Of a stretch of 64,000 nucleotides of DNA, positions 9,549-22,144 are shown piece by piece. A model generated the notes under the pieces. The model searched no databases. It was not told the origin of the DNA and was given only the letters and a program-made list of their open reading frames with translations. The stretch spans positions 1-64,000 of the forward strand of contig NHZP01000075.1 in assembly GCA_003313425.1 (NCBI GenBank), given 5' to 3'. Source of the stretch: Pseudopyrenochaeta lycopersici (Eukaryota > Ascomycota > Dothideomycetes > Pleosporales > Pseudopyrenochaetaceae). The stretch's first letter is position 1, and each line of letters begins with the position of its first letter. The translations under genes and the position numbers were made by a program.

Positions 9549-11250
9549 CGAATCTCTACTATCTATCTCTTAAAATACTTTATATAATTACTTAACTCTT
9601 CTTTTTTTTTTCTAATTAATACTACTTACGAAAACCTTACTATCTGTCTACTAAAATACTATTACTTTATTTTCCTAACTCTTAACTCTATAAAACTACC
9701 TACTAAAACTCTACTATCTCCCTCTATACTATTTTAAATTACTTAACTCTTTTCTTTTTAACCTATAATACTACCTAGTACATCCCTTTTATCTATCTAT
9801 ACTATATTCTATTACTTTACTTTTTTTTAACCTTAATAACATAAAACTACCTTCTACTTACTACTCTCTACTTATACTAACGTTAAATAATATTTCTCAA
9901 TAACTTTAAACCTATTTCTACTATCCTATTTTCTTAAAATTCTACATCTTAATTTTACTACTTCTACTATACTACCTACTCTATTACTTATAACTTACTA
10001 TTCTTCTCTCCTATATTATATTACTTTACTTTCGTTTTTTTATAAAACTATTTACTACTTAGTCTTTAACTACTTACTACTTACTTTAATTATTCTTATT
10101 AACTTTAAAACTATTCCTACTATTTTATTCTTCTTAAATTCGGAACTTTTATAATATTACTTCTACTATACTATCTACTCTATTACTTATAATATCTTTA
10201 TTTACTATACTCTTTTATATTATTATACTATCTTTTTTTTTCTAATTAATACTACTTACTATCTATTCTTCTTTAACCTCTATTTTATTACTTTACTTTC
10301 TTTTGTTTCTATTTTATTACTTTACGCTTTTTAACTTATCTTTTATTACTTTACTCTTTTTAACCTCTTTCTTTTAATTATACTTACTTATTATTTACTC
10401 TTCTTTATACTATATTTTAATTCTTTTACCTTCCTCTTCTTTTTTCCTATTAATACTACTAACCTATTATTTACTTTTACTTCTTTTACTACTACTTTGT
10501 CTACTTTTATTTTATCTACTTACTTATTAACTACTTTACCTACTACTTGACTTACTACTTTCTTATCTACTTCTTTATCTACTATATTACCTACTACTAT
10601 ATTATCTACTCTTTTACTTACTACTACTTTAGCTATACTTTTACTTACTATCTTATTTTCTACTATCTTACTTTCTACTATCTTACATACTACTATCTTA
10701 CATACTACTATTTTATCTTCTACTTTACTTTACTTACTGCTACTTTACCTACTACTTTCTTCTTTCCTACTATTTTATCTACTTTACTTTAAAAACTATT
10801 CTTTACTATAAGATTATTAATTATTAACTCTAATATTTTTATTCTTCTTTTCTTTTTATCTTTTAACTTTTATATTTTAATAACTTCTTATTATACTACT
10901 ATAAAAGTTATACTACTATATTTCTAGAATAATTTTATATACTATAGCTTCTTACTATTGTTATTTATATAGTATTTTCTACTAAGACTTATATATAAAC
11001 TTAACTTTTCTTAAAATTAACCTAATTATAGCTATTTTATATATTATTTAAAGTAGCTAGCTATTCTTTACCCTCTTTCTAATGTCTTACATTAAATTAC
11101 TTTACTCTCTTTCTTCTTTTTCTTATTTAACGTAGCTAGCTATTCTCTACTCTCCTTCTAACATCTTATATTAAATTACTTTACTCTCTTCTTCTTTTTT
11201 CTTATTTAAACTAGTTAACTATTCTTTTATAAATACTATATAAAATATAT
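9549..11250. repeat. AT-rich low-G tract, copy 1 of a roughly 2.3-kb direct repeat
   Basis: The sequence closely resembles 22145-24096, with the same order of blocks down to the TLH-C-type 3' coding end (11251 versus 24097). G is rare on the + strand, and TACTACTTTA-type words dominate. It looks like the pyrimidine-rich TLH 3' flank after heavy C-to-T mutation (RIP). No gene is seen. Confidence 0.8.
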
Positions 11251-11780
11251 CTATTTTCTTCTTTCCTCTTCTAAGATACTATATATAATACTAGCTACTC
11301 CTTTACTAGTAATATGCTTAAAAATCCGCCTATCTTGATATACCTCTCCTATCCATCTACCTAGCTCCTCCTTACTATCTACCTGCCCTCGATATCCTAC
11401 CTCCCAAAGCCTACTATCTTGAATTCCTCTACCTACCTCTAGCCTTGCTTTTGCCTCTGCTGCTGCTCGTAGCCTATATAGTACTGCTATCGCTACGTTC
11501 GGCCATGCGCAATCTGCCTGCCTACTACTCTGCTTGCTGCTCTGCTTGCTGCTCTGCTTGCTACCCTGCTTTCTGCCGCAGAGATACTCTATCATCCCAC
11601 ACTTCTAGCACGTTTGAACCTCCTTTTTATACCTTACTCTGCTCCGCAGCTCATCTATCTCTTAGAAACCCTCCTGCCCTAGCTGCGGACACTGCCACAG
11701 ACTGTGCACTGCTGCCTTGCGCTCCTGCTGCTCCTATCGCCGCTTGTATTGCTGCTACTTAGCCTGCTGCTTAGACTGCC
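11251..11780 (-). pseudogene. C-terminal stub of a TLH-C-type gene
   Basis: The minus strand encodes the last roughly 115 aa of the TLH-C type (open frame 11251-11595, ending EEERRK then stop), followed upstream by a decayed Cys/Gln-rich segment. It is nearly identical to 24097-24550. The rest of the gene is missing, so this is a truncated duplicate that shares its 3' flank with copy C. Confidence 0.75.
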
Positions 11781-11812
11781 CCTTGTTACGGTTACACCTT
11801 CTTATAAGTTTA

Positions 11813-11942
11813 CTACTACTCTAGTTGCTAACTCCTTTTTTGCCCCTACTCTAGTTATTTACTCCTTATTTACCCCTACTTTACTACTTTCCTTCTTATT
11901 TACCCCTACTTTAGTTGTTTGCCCCTCTTTTACCCCTACTTA
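11813..11942 (+). repeat. 30-bp tandem repeat
   Basis: The word CCCCTACT recurs exactly every 30 bp (11843, 11873, 11903, 11933) inside imperfect copies of a unit containing TATTTACCCCTACTTTA. Confidence 0.8.
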
Positions 11943-12970
11943 ACTTACCCTAACCTTTAACCTAAATACTTTACTATTATTACTTACTTTACCTACACTT
12001 TTAAAATCTACTTATAACTCTTCTTTATCTTCTAATCTTCTAATCTTCTATAGAACTCTAACCTAACCTCTATTACCTAATTTATAACCTATTACTTCTT
12101 CTTCTTCTACTAATATATATAACTCTTCTCTTATAATACTAAATACCTCTATGCTTATCCTTCTACTATTACTAAATTAAATTACTATATTATTCTAATT
12201 AATAACTTATCCCCCTTGTTATATAAAATAACTATTTACCTAAACTAACCCCAAATTTATTATTATTACCCTAGTTGCTTTATTATGTCTTCTCTATTAA
12301 AACTCTTTTATATGCCCTTCTACTAACTAGTTCTACTTAATACTTGTGCTACTATCTAGCCTCCTTAAACTTACACATTTATATCTAATAAGAATACTCT
12401 TAATCTTAATTTTAATTAATCTCTTACTGCTACTAATCTACTCTCTATTATATCTTAACACTTTTTAACCTACTCTTATTAAACTCTAAAATAACTTACT
12501 CTTCTTATTAAATATAAGGAGAACCTTAGAAGTACAGTATAGGAAGGACTAATAACTATTACTAATTGACAGAACCTTTAGAAGTAGAGGATATATAGAA
12601 GAAAGTAGGAGACAGAACTTAATAAGGAATATAATTATAATTAACACATAATTAATTTATCGTAATTATTAATTCTGTAAAGCGTATTTTAGTATTTTAT
12701 CTAACACTTCTATACCTTTTACTTAACTCTACCTTATTCTTAATTAACTCTAAACCTACTCTCTAACCCCCTAAATAATAATACTATTACTACTTACCTC
12801 TAATATAATCCCTTACCTTTCTTTTTATAATTCTTTTTTATACTTTATACACTGCTTTTTATTACTCCCTTATCTATAGTAGCTTGTTACAACCCTAAAT
12901 AAATTGACTTGCTTATTAACAATCTATATTTTGTACTTTACTCGCTTGTAGAAACTACTAATAATCTATC
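11943..12970. other. AT-rich spacer, nothing recognised
   Basis: RIP-like AT-rich DNA without a recognisable coding trace on either strand. Confidence 0.5.
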
Positions 12971-14196
12971 TTAGAAATCTGCACTGGTGAAGTCTAAATC
13001 TGCACTAAACTCCAAATCTGGTCTAGCTGAGTCGCTATTACACGCTGACTTAACCCCCACTTGGCAAATCCCTGCCTGCCTAAGTCTACTACCTTCCTGG
13101 CCTCGCTGTGCCTCCCTCTTTGCTACTGGTTGCGCCTCCTCAGAGCTTTGGTCTTGTATTGTCTGTCTGATGAAGATTCCATCTACTACCCCGCTAATAC
13201 CCTTACTTACACCCTTAACCACCCTACTAACACGACTACCTCGCCCGCGTCTACTACGTCCCCGGCCTCGCTGCGGCTCCCTCTTAGCCACTGGCTGCGC
13301 CTCCTGAGAGGTCTAGTCTTGGATTGTCTGTCTGATGAAAATTGCGTCTGCTGCGCCGCTAATCCCCTTACTTACGCCCTCTATAACACCGCTAACACGA
13401 CTACCTCGCCCGCGTCCACCACGTCCCTGGCCTCGCTGCGGCTCCCTCTTCGCAACTGGCTGCGATTCCTGAGAGGTCTAGTCTTAGATCGTCTGCCCAA
13501 TGAAAATAGCATCTGCTGTACCGCCGATACCTTTAGTTACGCCCTCAACAACGTCGCTAATACGACTAGCTCGCCTGCGTCTACTACGTCCTCAGCCTCG
13601 CTGTAGCTCTCTCTTCGCTACTGGCTACGATTCCTTAGACGTCTGGTCTTAGATCGTCTGTCCGATGAAGATTCTATCTACTACCCCGCTGATACCTTTA
13701 GTTACACCCTTAACAACACTGCTAATACGACCTGCCTGGCTACGTCTACCGCGGCCCCGGCCTCGCTGTGGCTCTTTCTTCGCCACTAGCTGCGCCTCTT
13801 AAGATGTCTGGTCTTGGATTGTCTGCCTGATGAAAATTGCGTCTGCTGCGCCGCTAATCCCCTTAGTTACACTCTTAACAACACCGCTAACACGACCCGC
13901 CCGGCTACGTCTACCGCGGCCCCGGCCTCGCTGTGGCTCTCTCTTTGCAACTGCCTGGGCCTCCTCAGGACTCTGGTCTCGGATTGTCTGGCTCCTGATG
14001 CTGTTAGTAACCTAGTATATTGTTCGCTGTGTAGGACCTACAGATCATTAACACCTGCAGGTACATCAAGGCCAACCGTGGTTAGAAGCCTAGACGGGAG
14101 GCTATCAGAGAGACCCTCTGAGAGGACAACAGGTGCGGCATTAGCAGTCATGCCTGCAGTAAACGCTAAAATGGCCGCGACTGTTAATGCTCGCAT
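12971..14196 (-). pseudogene. Secreted precursor with 55-aa tandem repeats and kexin sites, RIP-inactivated
   Basis: Minus strand. The ATG at 14196 opens exon 1 (14196-14042), which encodes a classic signal peptide: MRALT, an Ala-rich core, then ANA before AP, with cleavage near residue 20. A 47-nt intron (14041-13995; GTAGGT donor, ACTAAC branch, CAG acceptor) shifts the frame into exon 2 (13994-12971). Exon 2 consists of six repeats of exactly 165 bp (55 aa), with boundary words at 13101, 13266, 13431, 13596, 13761 and 13926. Most repeats begin after a dibasic KR site (PVAKREP, AVAKREP, PVAKREA), as in kexin-processed (KEP) and RiPP-type fungal precursors. The repeat body is basic (RGRGRSRRGRG) followed by a Val/Gly-rich stretch. 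Several in-frame TAA, TAG and TGA codons replace Gln or Arg codons, so the gene is dead. Product activity is unknown, and no modifying enzyme is seen nearby. Confidence 0.75.
13101..13994 (-). repeat. 165-bp coding tandem repeat, about six copies
   Basis: The word CCTCGCTG recurs at an exact 165-bp spacing from 13101 to 13926. The period is a multiple of three, so every copy stays in one reading frame on the minus strand. Copies differ mainly by C/T and G/A transitions. Confidence 0.9.
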
Positions 14197-14259
14197 AGTG
14201 AAAGGGGCTTTGTTAAGGATTGGTAGTCTTAAAGTTAGGGAAAAGAGCGCTGAGTGAAA

Positions 14260-15320
14260 TTATTCACAGAAGATGCGTGTCTAGAAATAAAATAGAGAGA
14301 TGCTAATGATATAAGTTCTAATTAGGGTAAAAGATGCTTATTTTATATCCTTTCAAGATACCTCCTATAAGGATAAAAATCGTGCCCCTAACATGCTAAG
14401 CTGCTTGCATTGTTTCGACATGTTAGCTACTAAGCCAGACGCATAAATGATAGCCCTTCAAACCTATCTGTTTGTCAGCAAAAATAATCGTATAATAAGG
14501 GAGGCTCTTAAAGAAACTCGTAGGGTTTGTTCTTGGCAGGGACGTCGCGACATAGACGACAATAATAACTAGACCCGCATTGCCTTGGTATGAACGGTAC
14601 TTCCCTAGCACCCCTAGTGCACGGCCTATTCGGCATAACGCGGCTAAACTTAATATAATCGCGCTAATTAATTACTATACTGAACAGAAGGGGGCATAAA
14701 TAAAGCAGCTGTATTAGGTAACAGGATTAGTAGCTAAGAAATACCTGTCTAGTCTGTGTAGTGTTTTAAAGCCTTCTAGAAGCTGCTGTAAGTGTCTTAG
14801 CGCAGCTCGTGTATTTACTCTGACCTCTAATAGTCTGTGCGTCTCTACTGCACCTCCCTTGGCGAACTGTTTCAACTGCTGGTTCTCACTTCCCTAACAC
14901 AGGCCTAATAGTTAGGATTTACTAATATGCTAGTTACTTGGACGTTTAGCTATTCTCGCTATGCTGTTTTGTTAATAACTAAGGTCTTTGTATGATGCAG
15001 CAGGGACGTAGAGAAACGCTAGTGTTAGGTATGCTGTCTTTACCTTGTGCTGCGCTTTACACTAAGTCCGTATGCGATATGCGGCAGCGAGGTAACGGCT
15101 ATAAAAAACTGACGCTCTTTTAGCATCTGTCTCTGCTGCATTTCCTTTATCTTTGGATTTGCTGTGCCCCTTTCTCTTTTCTTTCGTCTATTCTTACCTA
15201 CCTAGCATAAACGTCCTGTCCTCCTATTTGTCTATCTATCTCCTCTTACGCCTGCCTACTAAAAATGCACTTTACTTATTGTACAGTTCTAATGGCTGGC
15301 TTTTTATAGTCTGTAAGAGG
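14260..15320. other. Decayed DNA, nothing recognised
   Basis: No family could be identified on either strand. Short open frames (14423-14611, 15153-15335) show no recognisable content. Confidence 0.4.
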
Positions 15321-15326
15321 CATAGC

Positions 15327-16080
15327 TATAGATAATCTTACTGTAGAATTCAACACGGCGGTTGCTAGTGGCGGTGTTGGCATCCCTGTGGAGCGTGAGT
15401 TGCTATCTACGCTGTGCACAGCAACATAACTCTAACACGTAGGCCCCGCAGCTACTATAGATCCTGCTGTGGCTGTAAGGATAGGCACAGAGTAGAGGCT
15501 TCCTAGCTCCTACACGCTCCTTCTGGTTGATGAGGCTAGATGCAATGCATCCTCTCTGTCTCTTTGCTCTATGTAGTTGGGTCTGGTGTCCTCCTATTAG
15601 CTTACGTTTCTCGCGGGCAAGATAGTGTACGAGCTTGTTAACCTAAAAAAGCCTTCCTCGCAGGCACCTTATGCTATAGAATTGCTAACTAGTAACCTGC
15701 CTTTACTGGATGGCTCTACATAGCTTCTTCTAAACACAATAGATGGCTAACCTGAGGACCTGGCAGCGTTGTTTGTGGAGCTGTGGGCTAGCCTACACAC
15801 TGTTGCAGGGAACGTGTATAATGCACTAAGTAAACAGGAGGTAAAAAGAAGCCTGGAACGATTAAAAAGTAAGAGACCTACTAGGACTAGGTCTGAGAAA
15901 GCGCGTAAAACTTAGGAGGCTAGGCGTAAGTTAATGAGGCCGGCTATGAATATTACTGTAAACTTTGATAGCGAGAATAAGAACGAGAATAAGAACTACG
16001 GCGAGTTACTACACAGCACACCTCTTGTCTAGCTTTTTGCAGCTCTTACTGTGTTAGTAGCTGTTTAAATTATACAGCGT
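15327..16080 (+). pseudogene. Unrecognised RIP-decayed protein gene
   Basis: One + frame reads through about 250 codons with stops only where Gln codons would be expected (TAA or TAG), the usual RIP pattern. Readable segments include DNLTVEFNTAVASGG, ERELLSTLCTAT and LYNALSK-like helical text, then a Lys/Arg-rich stretch (RLKSKRPTRTRSEKARK). I do not recognise the family. Its limits are uncertain, and it may be part of a mobile element. Confidence 0.35.
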
Positions 16081-17039
16081 AGTCTTATAAGTATATTGTG
16101 GATAATCTTCCTTATGTAGTCTTCGCTTAAGACTAGACCTAAAGACTGCATTAGTTCGCGGACGCTTCTACTTAAATATCCTGCCTATAGACTTTGACAG
16201 TTAGTAGCGGAATAACGATAGTATCTCGTATTTAGGCAAGGTTTTTTGGTTAGACGTAGTCCCGGCCACTTAAGAGCCTGTCCTAAAAACTTAGCTCTTA
16301 ATAACAGCTACCTATGAGCTTTTTTTTTGCGTCTGCTGTTAGGGTTAGCTCGTCTTAGCTGCTGCGGCTTAAGGGATGGAACCTTTGTTGTAGATGTTAC
16401 TAATCTACTACCGCCCCCTATGCGCAGACTGAGAACTATGCAAATATTCCTTTAAGGCCTCTACTTAATGGTTGCACGCTATAGGTTCTGCCCTCTGTCT
16501 AACAACGCTACTCTAGTCTTTGAATGATGGCTAATCCGCATTATCTCCTCTCTTAGTTTGCTGGCCACTACGATTGCTCGGAACTCTGCTTTCTCTTAGC
16601 CTGAGATAGTTAAGCATCTGGTGCACTTGCGCTTTTGTGCAAGCAACCCGCAGTTGGCGGCTTTCATTTCTGCGAAGGACGCCTACTTCTCTGAATGTCT
16701 GGCAGAGGCGGCGCTTGTGGTGTTCGTTGATGGACTGGTTGGTGCCAGTTGTCTACTCTGAAGTAAGCATATTGATTGGAAACCTAGCAGTAGCCAGTTG
16801 ATATGGCTTAGCCTGCTTGTGAACGGAGTCTATATCTTTTACCTCTACTCGTTGCTTCTTCCTTCCCTTAACAGCCGTTTTATCGCCTTTGCGTTTTATA
16901 GGAGCGGTTTTTGTATAATAGAGCCTAGGAAAATAGCTTCTTATGGAATAGGCACGCTATAGAGTGGTAGGTGGGAAGGCTATATAAAGTTTTGAAGTTC
17001 GCGAAGCTACGTTGTTCGCACAGGTATCTTGCCCCTAGG
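16081..17039. other. Decayed DNA with a possible Cys-rich segment
   Basis: No gene is firmly identified. One minus-strand frame near 16580-16700 reads a basic Cys motif (QKRKCTRC), which could belong to a decayed transposase or OrsD-like gene. Confidence 0.25.
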
Positions 17040-17265
17040 GGCAGGCATTACTTCCTACGCTTATTAACCCCCCTAGGGTCTTGCCCCTGGAGGCCAACTT
17101 AATTCTTGCCTTTGGGGGTAACCTAACATAACCTTAAAGGTACAGTTTAGGTACATAGTATAATGCTGCAGGGGATACGTGTTAAGATTAACGACTGCAG
17201 TACTATGCTGCTTGTAGACTAAGACGCTAAAGTCTTTAAGAAAGCATTATTAAGTAGTTCTAAGC
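17040..17265 (-). pseudogene. N-terminal zinc-finger fragment of an OrsD/TLH-like gene (copy F)
   Basis: The minus frame reads FLKDFSVLVYKQHSTAVVNL followed by LLQHYT-like text. This parallels the TLH-C N-terminus (FLKEYSVIICKQHATTVQNL). The second zinc-ligand Cys appears as Tyr, a C-to-T change. A short Gln/Pro segment follows, and then the similarity fades. The palindrome TGCCCCTAGGGGCA at 17031-17044 marks the region. Confidence 0.45.
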
Positions 17266-17269
17266 CTTT

Positions 17270-18199
17270 GTCTACCTGTCTGAAGGTTAAGGATGCGTAT
17301 TTTACACGAGTAGTAATAGAATTATAATGACATCGCGTAATGTAAGCAACCGTATATTTTAATTAATGTCTTCGCTCCTTCTTGTAATAGTACATTTTTA
17401 AGGGTACTTATTAGAAGAACTAGGGCTGATATGCTGCAGCATCATTGTACTCTAGCTACTTGGTAGAGATCTAGCGTTGTTATGACGACCCTAAAAGTAC
17501 TCTAAAATCTTAGTACTCTAAGCGTGCTTTTTGTAGTATTTGCGTCTATACCTAAAGCTGTCGCAGCATCTTAGTACCTTTAACGTTGGTAATAACCAAC
17601 TTCCTACATAGCCACATGGTCACGTTAACATTGTCTAGGTTACGGTACTCCTCCTCACCTTCTTCTTCTATTATTATTAACAAGTTAAAGGCGTACCTTA
17701 TATTGGTATATTAGTATAGCCCGACAACTGTATTATATACTAAGCGCCCGTATTAATAACGTTCTAGAGGTTACTCTCTCTAGACTCTGTTGCTTAATTT
17801 TACTTACCTGTCATAAATTTCTTGAGGCACAGCGCACCTCGCATAACTACCTTTCGCTTTAAAACCTTTAAGAAAGATGGCTTCGCCTATGCGGATTAAC
17901 TGCTGTGTTAATCCCCGGCGCCTATAGTTGCTTAAACTGTGATTAATCTTGGTATCTTCGAGCCCGCGTCTAGTATAGAATCTACATTTTCCTATCTACT
18001 ACTTTAACGTGTTGTGCTAGCCCTGTACTTTATTGTTGTTGTCCCAGCCGTAACTATATAGTAGTAGGGAGATTACGCTTAAATTAGGGCTCTTTGTTGC
18101 TGATAGCTGGGATCGTCTGAAGTTGAAAGCACTTATAAGTATTTTAAACACGAAAAGAAGCCTTAAGACTGTACTGCTACCTAGAGAGACGCGTTGCCG
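17270..18199. other. Decayed DNA, nothing recognised
   Basis: No family could be identified on either strand. Confidence 0.35.
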
Positions 18200-21100
18200 G
18201 AACTAGAACTCTACCTAATTCTTCGCTATGATATCTACTCTGTTCTCCTTACTAAGTCTTTCTATTAAAAAGGCTCTTAGGATGTGTTTATCGTAAGCAT
18301 AAAGTGTAGTAATAGTTCTCTTTACTACTAGCTTTATTTAGTATTTTCTATCCCCGTTAAGCGACTTCTCCGCCTGCTCTCTCTAATAACTTCTTTCGGC
18401 CTCGTGCTTGGCGTTACCTAGCCGGACGCCTGTAATAATATCTGCACACACAAATTTAGTTATGGAGCATAAATCGCACCAGCTAGCACCCCTTAAGCGC
18501 TGTGGAAGCTTGAGCGCTTAAAGCTAATCGAAAATTTGTCGAGCTCTTGCGGAGCTACGGTGACGGTTGCAGTGCTTAAGTAGGTGATTGGGCTCTATCT
18601 TCCTACTGTCCGCGTAATAAAGCTGGCAGCCAACGTTTCTCCAGCGTACGAACTCTTTATCTATACCGTGCAGCTGGTGGCGGGAATTAAAGCGTCTGTT
18701 AAGTTCTGCTTCTTCGCTCGTGATGTAGGCTAAAATCTTTTTCCTCTCCTTAATTACTCTGTCGCGCTCAAAGTGACTTGGGCGACTAAAGATAGGTATA
18801 CAACCTAGCTATGCTTGTTTTAGTGTGCTTTTGTAAAAGGCAACTTCAACTTCCTTCGCCTACGGGCCTTGGCTGATCTTGTGTGGCATGGGCTTGAGGA
18901 GGGCTTGCTTATTTGGTGGGGATGAATCTATGCCCGTTTGCTGAGTGGTACAACGCTGTTTTGGAGAACTATTACTGGAAGAAGACGCTACCTTACGCTT
19001 TTGACCTTTGATCGTCTTGATACAGGCGTTGTGAGCTGCTGGTTCTAGCTGCAGAAACTTGTGCTACTTGTTTAATGCCTATTCGTAAATATTAAGCAGC
19101 GCAGGTTAAAGCGTATCTGGGAATGCACTGTTAATTCTATATAACATGCCTCTTTGCAGTGGTCTGTGCCCACTCTGCTATGCATATGCTATATTCGGAT
19201 CTGCCTTTATGCTTCGGTCGTCATGCCTGTTGAAAGGTTCTGATATGTGTCGAATATGTTTATTAGTTACTGTAATTACTAGCTGTTGATATGTCCTAAC
19301 GCTTAATCGGAAACCTACAGTGCTTGTGGTTTGACGCTTAAGTGCCTTTGTAAGCACCAACGTCTTTAATGGCTCTTTTAGAATAGTTAGCAATGAAAAG
19401 AGAAGCGTGCTATTAATGTCCCCTGCGTGGAACTCTTAATAGAGTATGCATATAAATAGCTGAATAAACACAAGATAATAGTAGAGAAGCCGACCAACTT
19501 TATCTGGCATGAATCTTACTACGTAGAACTTATAATTGGTTGAGCGCCGGGACTTGGCGTGCCTAAAGATTAGCGCTATTTTACGTGAATATACACATAC
19601 ACTACGAGATGTCGAAGATCCGTTGCAGTGCTCGAGCGCTGACAGTTCTATTCCCCTTGGAGCCTGTCCTCCCAGCAAATACAGCGACAACATTATTAGC
19701 TCAGTTATTTGACTGTATAGCTCTAGGTACTGGCGGACTGCTTAGTTGTCCCAGTCATCATTAGCCAGCAGTCTATTAACCGTTGCTAAGGAAGCCCTGC
19801 GAGATAGCTCTAGGTACGATTCTGAGAGGCCATTCGCACTGTTAGTTATGAAGGAATAGCCGGCGGAAGTATTAGTAAGATGGTTACGAATGCTACCTAG
19901 ATTAATTGGCGGACTCTAACTATATATAAGTTTACTGCATACTGCTAAAGTGTCCTGAATAGAGTTGTAGCTAATCTAACGGAACTTTGCTATAGAAAGG
20001 CTATGTTTTTCCTAAGAGACGACCTGGCCGTCTTGGCTCCAAGTCACGCGGAATGAGGGCCCTTCTGAGCGACTGCTTACCCTCCCGTAATTGCGTAGGC
20101 TAAGAAGCTTATTTATTGGCGTTAGCGATCTTAGGCATAAATTTTTTCTACGGGCCTGATTGAGGAGCTCTACTTGTCTATGGCGTAGTCTAACGCTCTA
20201 ACCTAGGCTAACATAAGTAAACTGAGGAAGAGTAGCTTTAAGGATAATTATTTGAACGCAATAGATTATGGCAGACAATTTTAACGTATAATTCCCCGCG
20301 CGTTTGAATGTAGAGCCACCTTAAGTTAAGCTAAGAACACCGCTAGAGTATATCAGAAGGGTGGAGGACGGCGTGCTATCCTTATATTCCTCTGTTGATA
20401 GAAAATATATAAAGCGGAAGAGTATATCTTCTAGTAGGCTACTCTATGTCGCCTCCTTTTTTTTAAAGGGTTAAGGAGTTTTATGATCCCTTCTTGAATC
20501 CAGAGCACTTGCAGCGTGGGCTATACTAGTAGACTAGCGGCGCTTCATGCGCTTAGCCCGGGAAAGAGCTTCTCTGCTATTCCTTTTCGAGAAACTATGA
20601 CTTTTAGAAGGCTCCTTAAATTCTGATGTAGTTATTAGTAGACTTTCTGCTGATTTGAACTCTTCCTTACTATCGTCTGTGATAACGGAGGCAGACTCGT
20701 CGCTCTTATCTTCTGAAATTGATTCCTAGGTTTCTAAGTTTAGAGGGCCTGATTTTAATTAGTATGCGCGCGGCTCTGCCTCCTTTGTCTTTATCTCGGG
20801 CATAAGGGACTATGCCTGGTTAAACCACAGTTAGTGCAGCGACTTATCTTGCTCTTTAGTAAGAGACCTGCGTAGAAGGTTTTGTTGTGCGCACTTGTCT
20901 AGCCTCTAGAAGCGCACACAGAAACAGAAAACTATCTTGAAGATCCTTCTGTATCTTTGGGTAGTTGCCTTGCAACTAACTAACTTAAAAGGCGCCTTGT
21001 ACGTGCGATTAGGGTATGAACTATAAAGCAGACACTAGATTGAAACATTGGTATAGCGGACTGTGTCTTTACATTGATTAAAGACTTAGTCTAGCGCTGC

Positions 21101-21901
21101 GACTAGAAGGCTTAGTCTATACTTATCTTCCTTGCAGCTGTACAGGTCTACGCCTCCGTAGAGTCTGAGGTGCAGATTCCGCACCGTGACGACGGGGATC
21201 TGCGCGAGCTGTACGAGGAGCCTGCGCTCTGCACTAGCGAAGGTTTCCGCCTATCTAGTGCGTCGCATCCAGTTCGTGTTTAAAGCTATGTCGCAACCGC
21301 CAAGGTTATTAGTTGCATTCGTTTGACGACGATTTATGCGTTTAAGTTCTTTAAGATGTAGCTGTTTGAGGCGCTGTAGGCGCGGTGCAGAGGTCTGTTG
21401 CAAGCTGCTGTCGACGACAGAACTGCGAGTAGCAGATGTACGATCCTGTTTTATAATCCAATAACTGTACGCCCTATTATAGTCCTAGCTTTGGAGCATC
21501 AGGCCTCGGCTGACATGATTGAGGAGCTATGTTAAGGACTTGCGCTTCACGCTGTGCTTAGCAGATAAATAGCAACCTATAAGGTCAATGCTCGTCGTCT
21601 TATGGCTATAATGCTTACACGCATTTCTAAGGTGATTGGCAAGATAGGGATAGGGCGGAGAGTGGTCTGGTCGCAGGCGGAGCTCTCTTGGGCCTAGGAT
21701 GTTGTACGGTTTGAGAAGTTCGCGTAGCTGCTTCGTTATATACCTGGAATGGTTGTGTTTTTTAACTACATGATTAGCGATGGACTTGCTGGTGCTATGC
21801 AGAGCAAATTTGCACAGGCGACAGATGATGACTGGCTCAGGCTCGTTGACGTGGAGATTGAGCTGCTCGAGGAGCTCTCTTAATCCAAGTTGAGCCGTCA
21901 T
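18200..21901 (-). pseudogene. OrsD-like gene with recombinase-like domain and Cys-rich tail but no helicase (copy B)
   Basis: Minus strand, RIP-decayed. The N-terminal frame (21901-21527) gives an OrsD-type zinc finger (IICRLCKFAL...HVVKKHNH) and a Pro-rich segment. At 19693-19436 a recombinase-like box is readable: GGQAPRGIEL, then an HAKSRRSTN Lys box, then a GRLLYYYL helix. At 19393-19130 follow a box-II-like RTYQQLVI segment (Arg changed to Gln) and QSGHRPLQRGMLY, with His and Tyr nine residues apart. Soon afterwards (18600-18250) comes a Cys-rich text (GCQLYY, ASWCDLC, KFVCADI) like the tail that follows the helicase in TLH-A. Walker A and DEAH boxes were not found between the two, so this copy seems to lack the RecQ cassette. 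Confidence 0.65.
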
Positions 21902-22144
21902 AGCAGCTCTACGGCTAGTAAGAAGTACGAGGAGTACGCAGTAAGATAGAGCTAATTAGTAAGCTGTAGTAGTCGGGGAGAAGGATGTTCGTGATAAGTT
22001 GGCAAGCAAAAGCGCGTTGACGCGTAACATGTGTGCGCGTAGAGAGGTCGCATGAGATGCGAGGGGGTTTGGCTGGAAGAGGCAATGACTTCCCGAAAGG
22101 GTTTAGTTTAGGAGAGGGGGGTATTCCCTAGCGGTATACCTGAG
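21902..22144. other. Upstream flank of copy B
   Basis: A short, less AT-rich stretch with no gene, ending in the boundary of the second low-G tract. Confidence 0.4.

Noticed and set aside
13061..14257. Plus-strand frames across the 165-bp repeats
   Set aside because: The minus strand carries the signal peptide, a canonical intron and KR sites; the plus frames lack any of these.
17031..17130. Palindrome TGCCCCTAGGGGCA and nearby CTTGCCCC words as transposon ends
   Set aside because: No partner arm or target duplication found at a plausible distance.
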